Part shown: piece by piece, positions 63,346 through 64,000 of the stretch
How the letters are laid out: each line of letters opens with the position of its first letter
Numbering within the stretch: position 1 is the first letter of the stretch
From: Micromonospora sp. WMMD961
GTDB taxonomy: Bacteria; Actinomycetota; Actinomycetes; Mycobacteriales; Micromonosporaceae
Reading direction: 5' to 3'
Assembly: GCF_029626145.1 (NCBI RefSeq)
Contig: NZ_JARUBJ010000002.1
Coordinates: 5,243,501 to 5,307,500 of the forward strand
DNA: 64,000 nucleotides
Position numbers and translations under genes: made by a program
The notes under the pieces: generated by a model
What the model was told of the DNA's origin: nothing
What the model saw: only the letters and a program-made list of their open reading frames with translations
Databases searched by the model: none

Positions 63346-64000
63346 TCAGGCCACGCCGAGGTACGCCTCCTTGACCGACGGATCGTGCAGCAGGTCCTGA
63401 CCGGACCCCTCCTTCACGATCCGGCCGGTCTCCAGCACGTAGCCGCGGTGTGCCCGCGACAGCGCCTGCTGGGCGTTCTGCTCCACCAGCAGGATGGTGG
63501 TGCCCTGCTGGTTGATCTCCGTGATGATGTCGAAGATCTGCCGGATCACCAGCGGGGCCAGACCCATCGACGGCTCGTCGAGCAGCAGCAGCTTCGGACG
63601 GCTCATCAGCGCCCGACCGACGGCGAGCATCTGCTGCTCACCGCCGGAGAGCGTGCCACCGGCCTGCTTGCGGCGCTCGGCCAGCCGCGGGAAGAGACCC
63701 AGCACCCGGTCCAGGTCGGCGGCGATGCCGGCGGAGTCCCGCCGGGTGTACGCCCCCATGTCCAGGTTCTCCATCACCGTCATGCCCGGGAAGATCTGGC
63801 GTCCTTCCGGCGACTGACACAGCCCCCGGACCACCCGCAGGTCGGCCCGGAGCTTGCTGATGTCCTCACCGTTGAAGGTGATCTTCCCCTCGGACAGCGA
63901 CCGGGTCCCGGAGATGGCCCGCATCGTGGTGGTCTTGCCGGCGCCGTTCGCGCCGATCAGGGCCACCACCTCACCCTCGTCGACGGTGAGGCTGATGCCG
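63346..64000 (-). CDS. livF: Branched-chain amino-acid ABC transporter ATP-binding protein LivF (5' end outside window)
   Basis: At least 217 codons visible; the frame is still open at the window edge (GISLTVDEGE precedes the Walker A). ATPase motifs: Walker A GANGAGKTTTMRAISG, signature LSGGEQQMLAVGRALMSRP, Walker B LLLLDEPSMGLAP and the switch His in VEQNAQQAL. LivF type is favoured by QIFDIITEINQQGTTILLVEQN. It should be the last gene of a liv operon (livG and permeases beyond the window), ending at the terminator 63301-63332. Confidence 0.93.
   Translation of the reverse strand, partial: GISLTVDEGEVVALIGANGAGKTTTMRAISGTRSLSEGKITFNGEDISKLRADLRVVRGLCQSPEGRQIFPGMTVMENLDMGAYTRRDSAGIAADLDRVLGLFPRLAERRKQAGGTLSGGEQQMLAVGRALMSRPKLLLLDEPSMGLAPLVIRQIFDIITEINQQGTTILLVEQNAQQALSRAHRGYVLETGRIVKEGSGQDLLHDPSVKEAYLGVA

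Overview
This window looks like chromosome of a high-G+C filamentous actinomycete, most likely Micromonosporaceae (Micromonospora-like). Reasons: very G/C-rich third codon positions and many GTG starts; the actinobacterial genes whiA and rbpA; a mycothiol-dependent-isomerase family protein; an RpsA and a dephospho-CoA kinase of actinobacterial type (the latter carrying the GrpB/UPF0157 tail); and a PolA without proofreading residues. The genus is an inference from gene content and style, not from a database search. Nearly all of the window is core chromosome. I see no IS element, prophage, CRISPR array, tRNA or rRNA.

Layout. (1) 1-8431, plus strand: pentose-phosphate operon tkt-tal-pgi-zwf-opcA, with ATGA overlaps at tal/pgi and zwf/opcA, then pgl after two hairpins. 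(2) 8550-15714, minus strand: rbpA, secG and the lower-glycolysis genes tpiA-pgk-gap, then whiA, yvcK and rapZ. This is the conserved actinobacterial rapZ-yvcK-whiA-gap-pgk-tpi-secG block. (3) 15963-26577: recQ (plus), a secreted C39-like peptidase, uvrC, a Rieske lipoprotein, uvrA and rsgA preceded by a 16-codon micro-ORF. (4) 26698-33000: a DinB-fold isomerase-like enzyme plus MBL hydrolase operon, a DedA protein, a methyltransferase, a cold-shock protein, an ArsR-MFS operon with a 44-bp palindromic operator, and an unrecognised protein. (5) 33099-41926: CocE-type hydrolase and MarR divergent from an MMPL transporter, a lytic transglycosylase lipoprotein, a DedA-PAP2 fusion and typA. (6) 42047-46891: a cytosolic serine beta-lactamase-fold hydrolase, an IphP phosphatase, a YkfB/YkfC-like murein-peptide recycling pair, and terC behind a yybP-ykoY (Mn2+) riboswitch. 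(7) 47259-50641: an ABM-fold protein, an XRE-DUF5753 regulator, a minisatellite island, a VOC protein and an AraC regulator. (8) 50753-64000: uvrB, a membrane protein with a duplicated ectodomain, coaE, rpsA, a methyltransferase, Uma2, HVA1/DUF3140, polA and a partial livF.

How the parts fit: regions 1 and 2 carry most of central carbon metabolism (oxidative and non-oxidative pentose phosphate pathway, triose glycolysis) next to cell-wall/carbon regulators (RapZ, YvcK, WhiA). Regions 3 and 8 hold the whole UvrABC excision system with RecQ and PolA. Ten start codons are preceded by a TANNNT box 6-7 nt upstream and no obvious Shine-Dalgarno, so leaderless transcription is probably common here, including uvrB, uvrC, polA and recQ.

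The most unusual content is between genes. Two hairpins (28169-28244 and 60369-60442) share an identical 30-nt apical core but have completely different, internally complementary 22-bp stems. This is the pattern of a structured RNA or terminator family under selection for pairing. Two further families of palindromic repeats occur at 18878-19258, 21324-21400 and 60239-60312, and a cluster of 8/16/18/21-bp minisatellites lies at 48730-49254.
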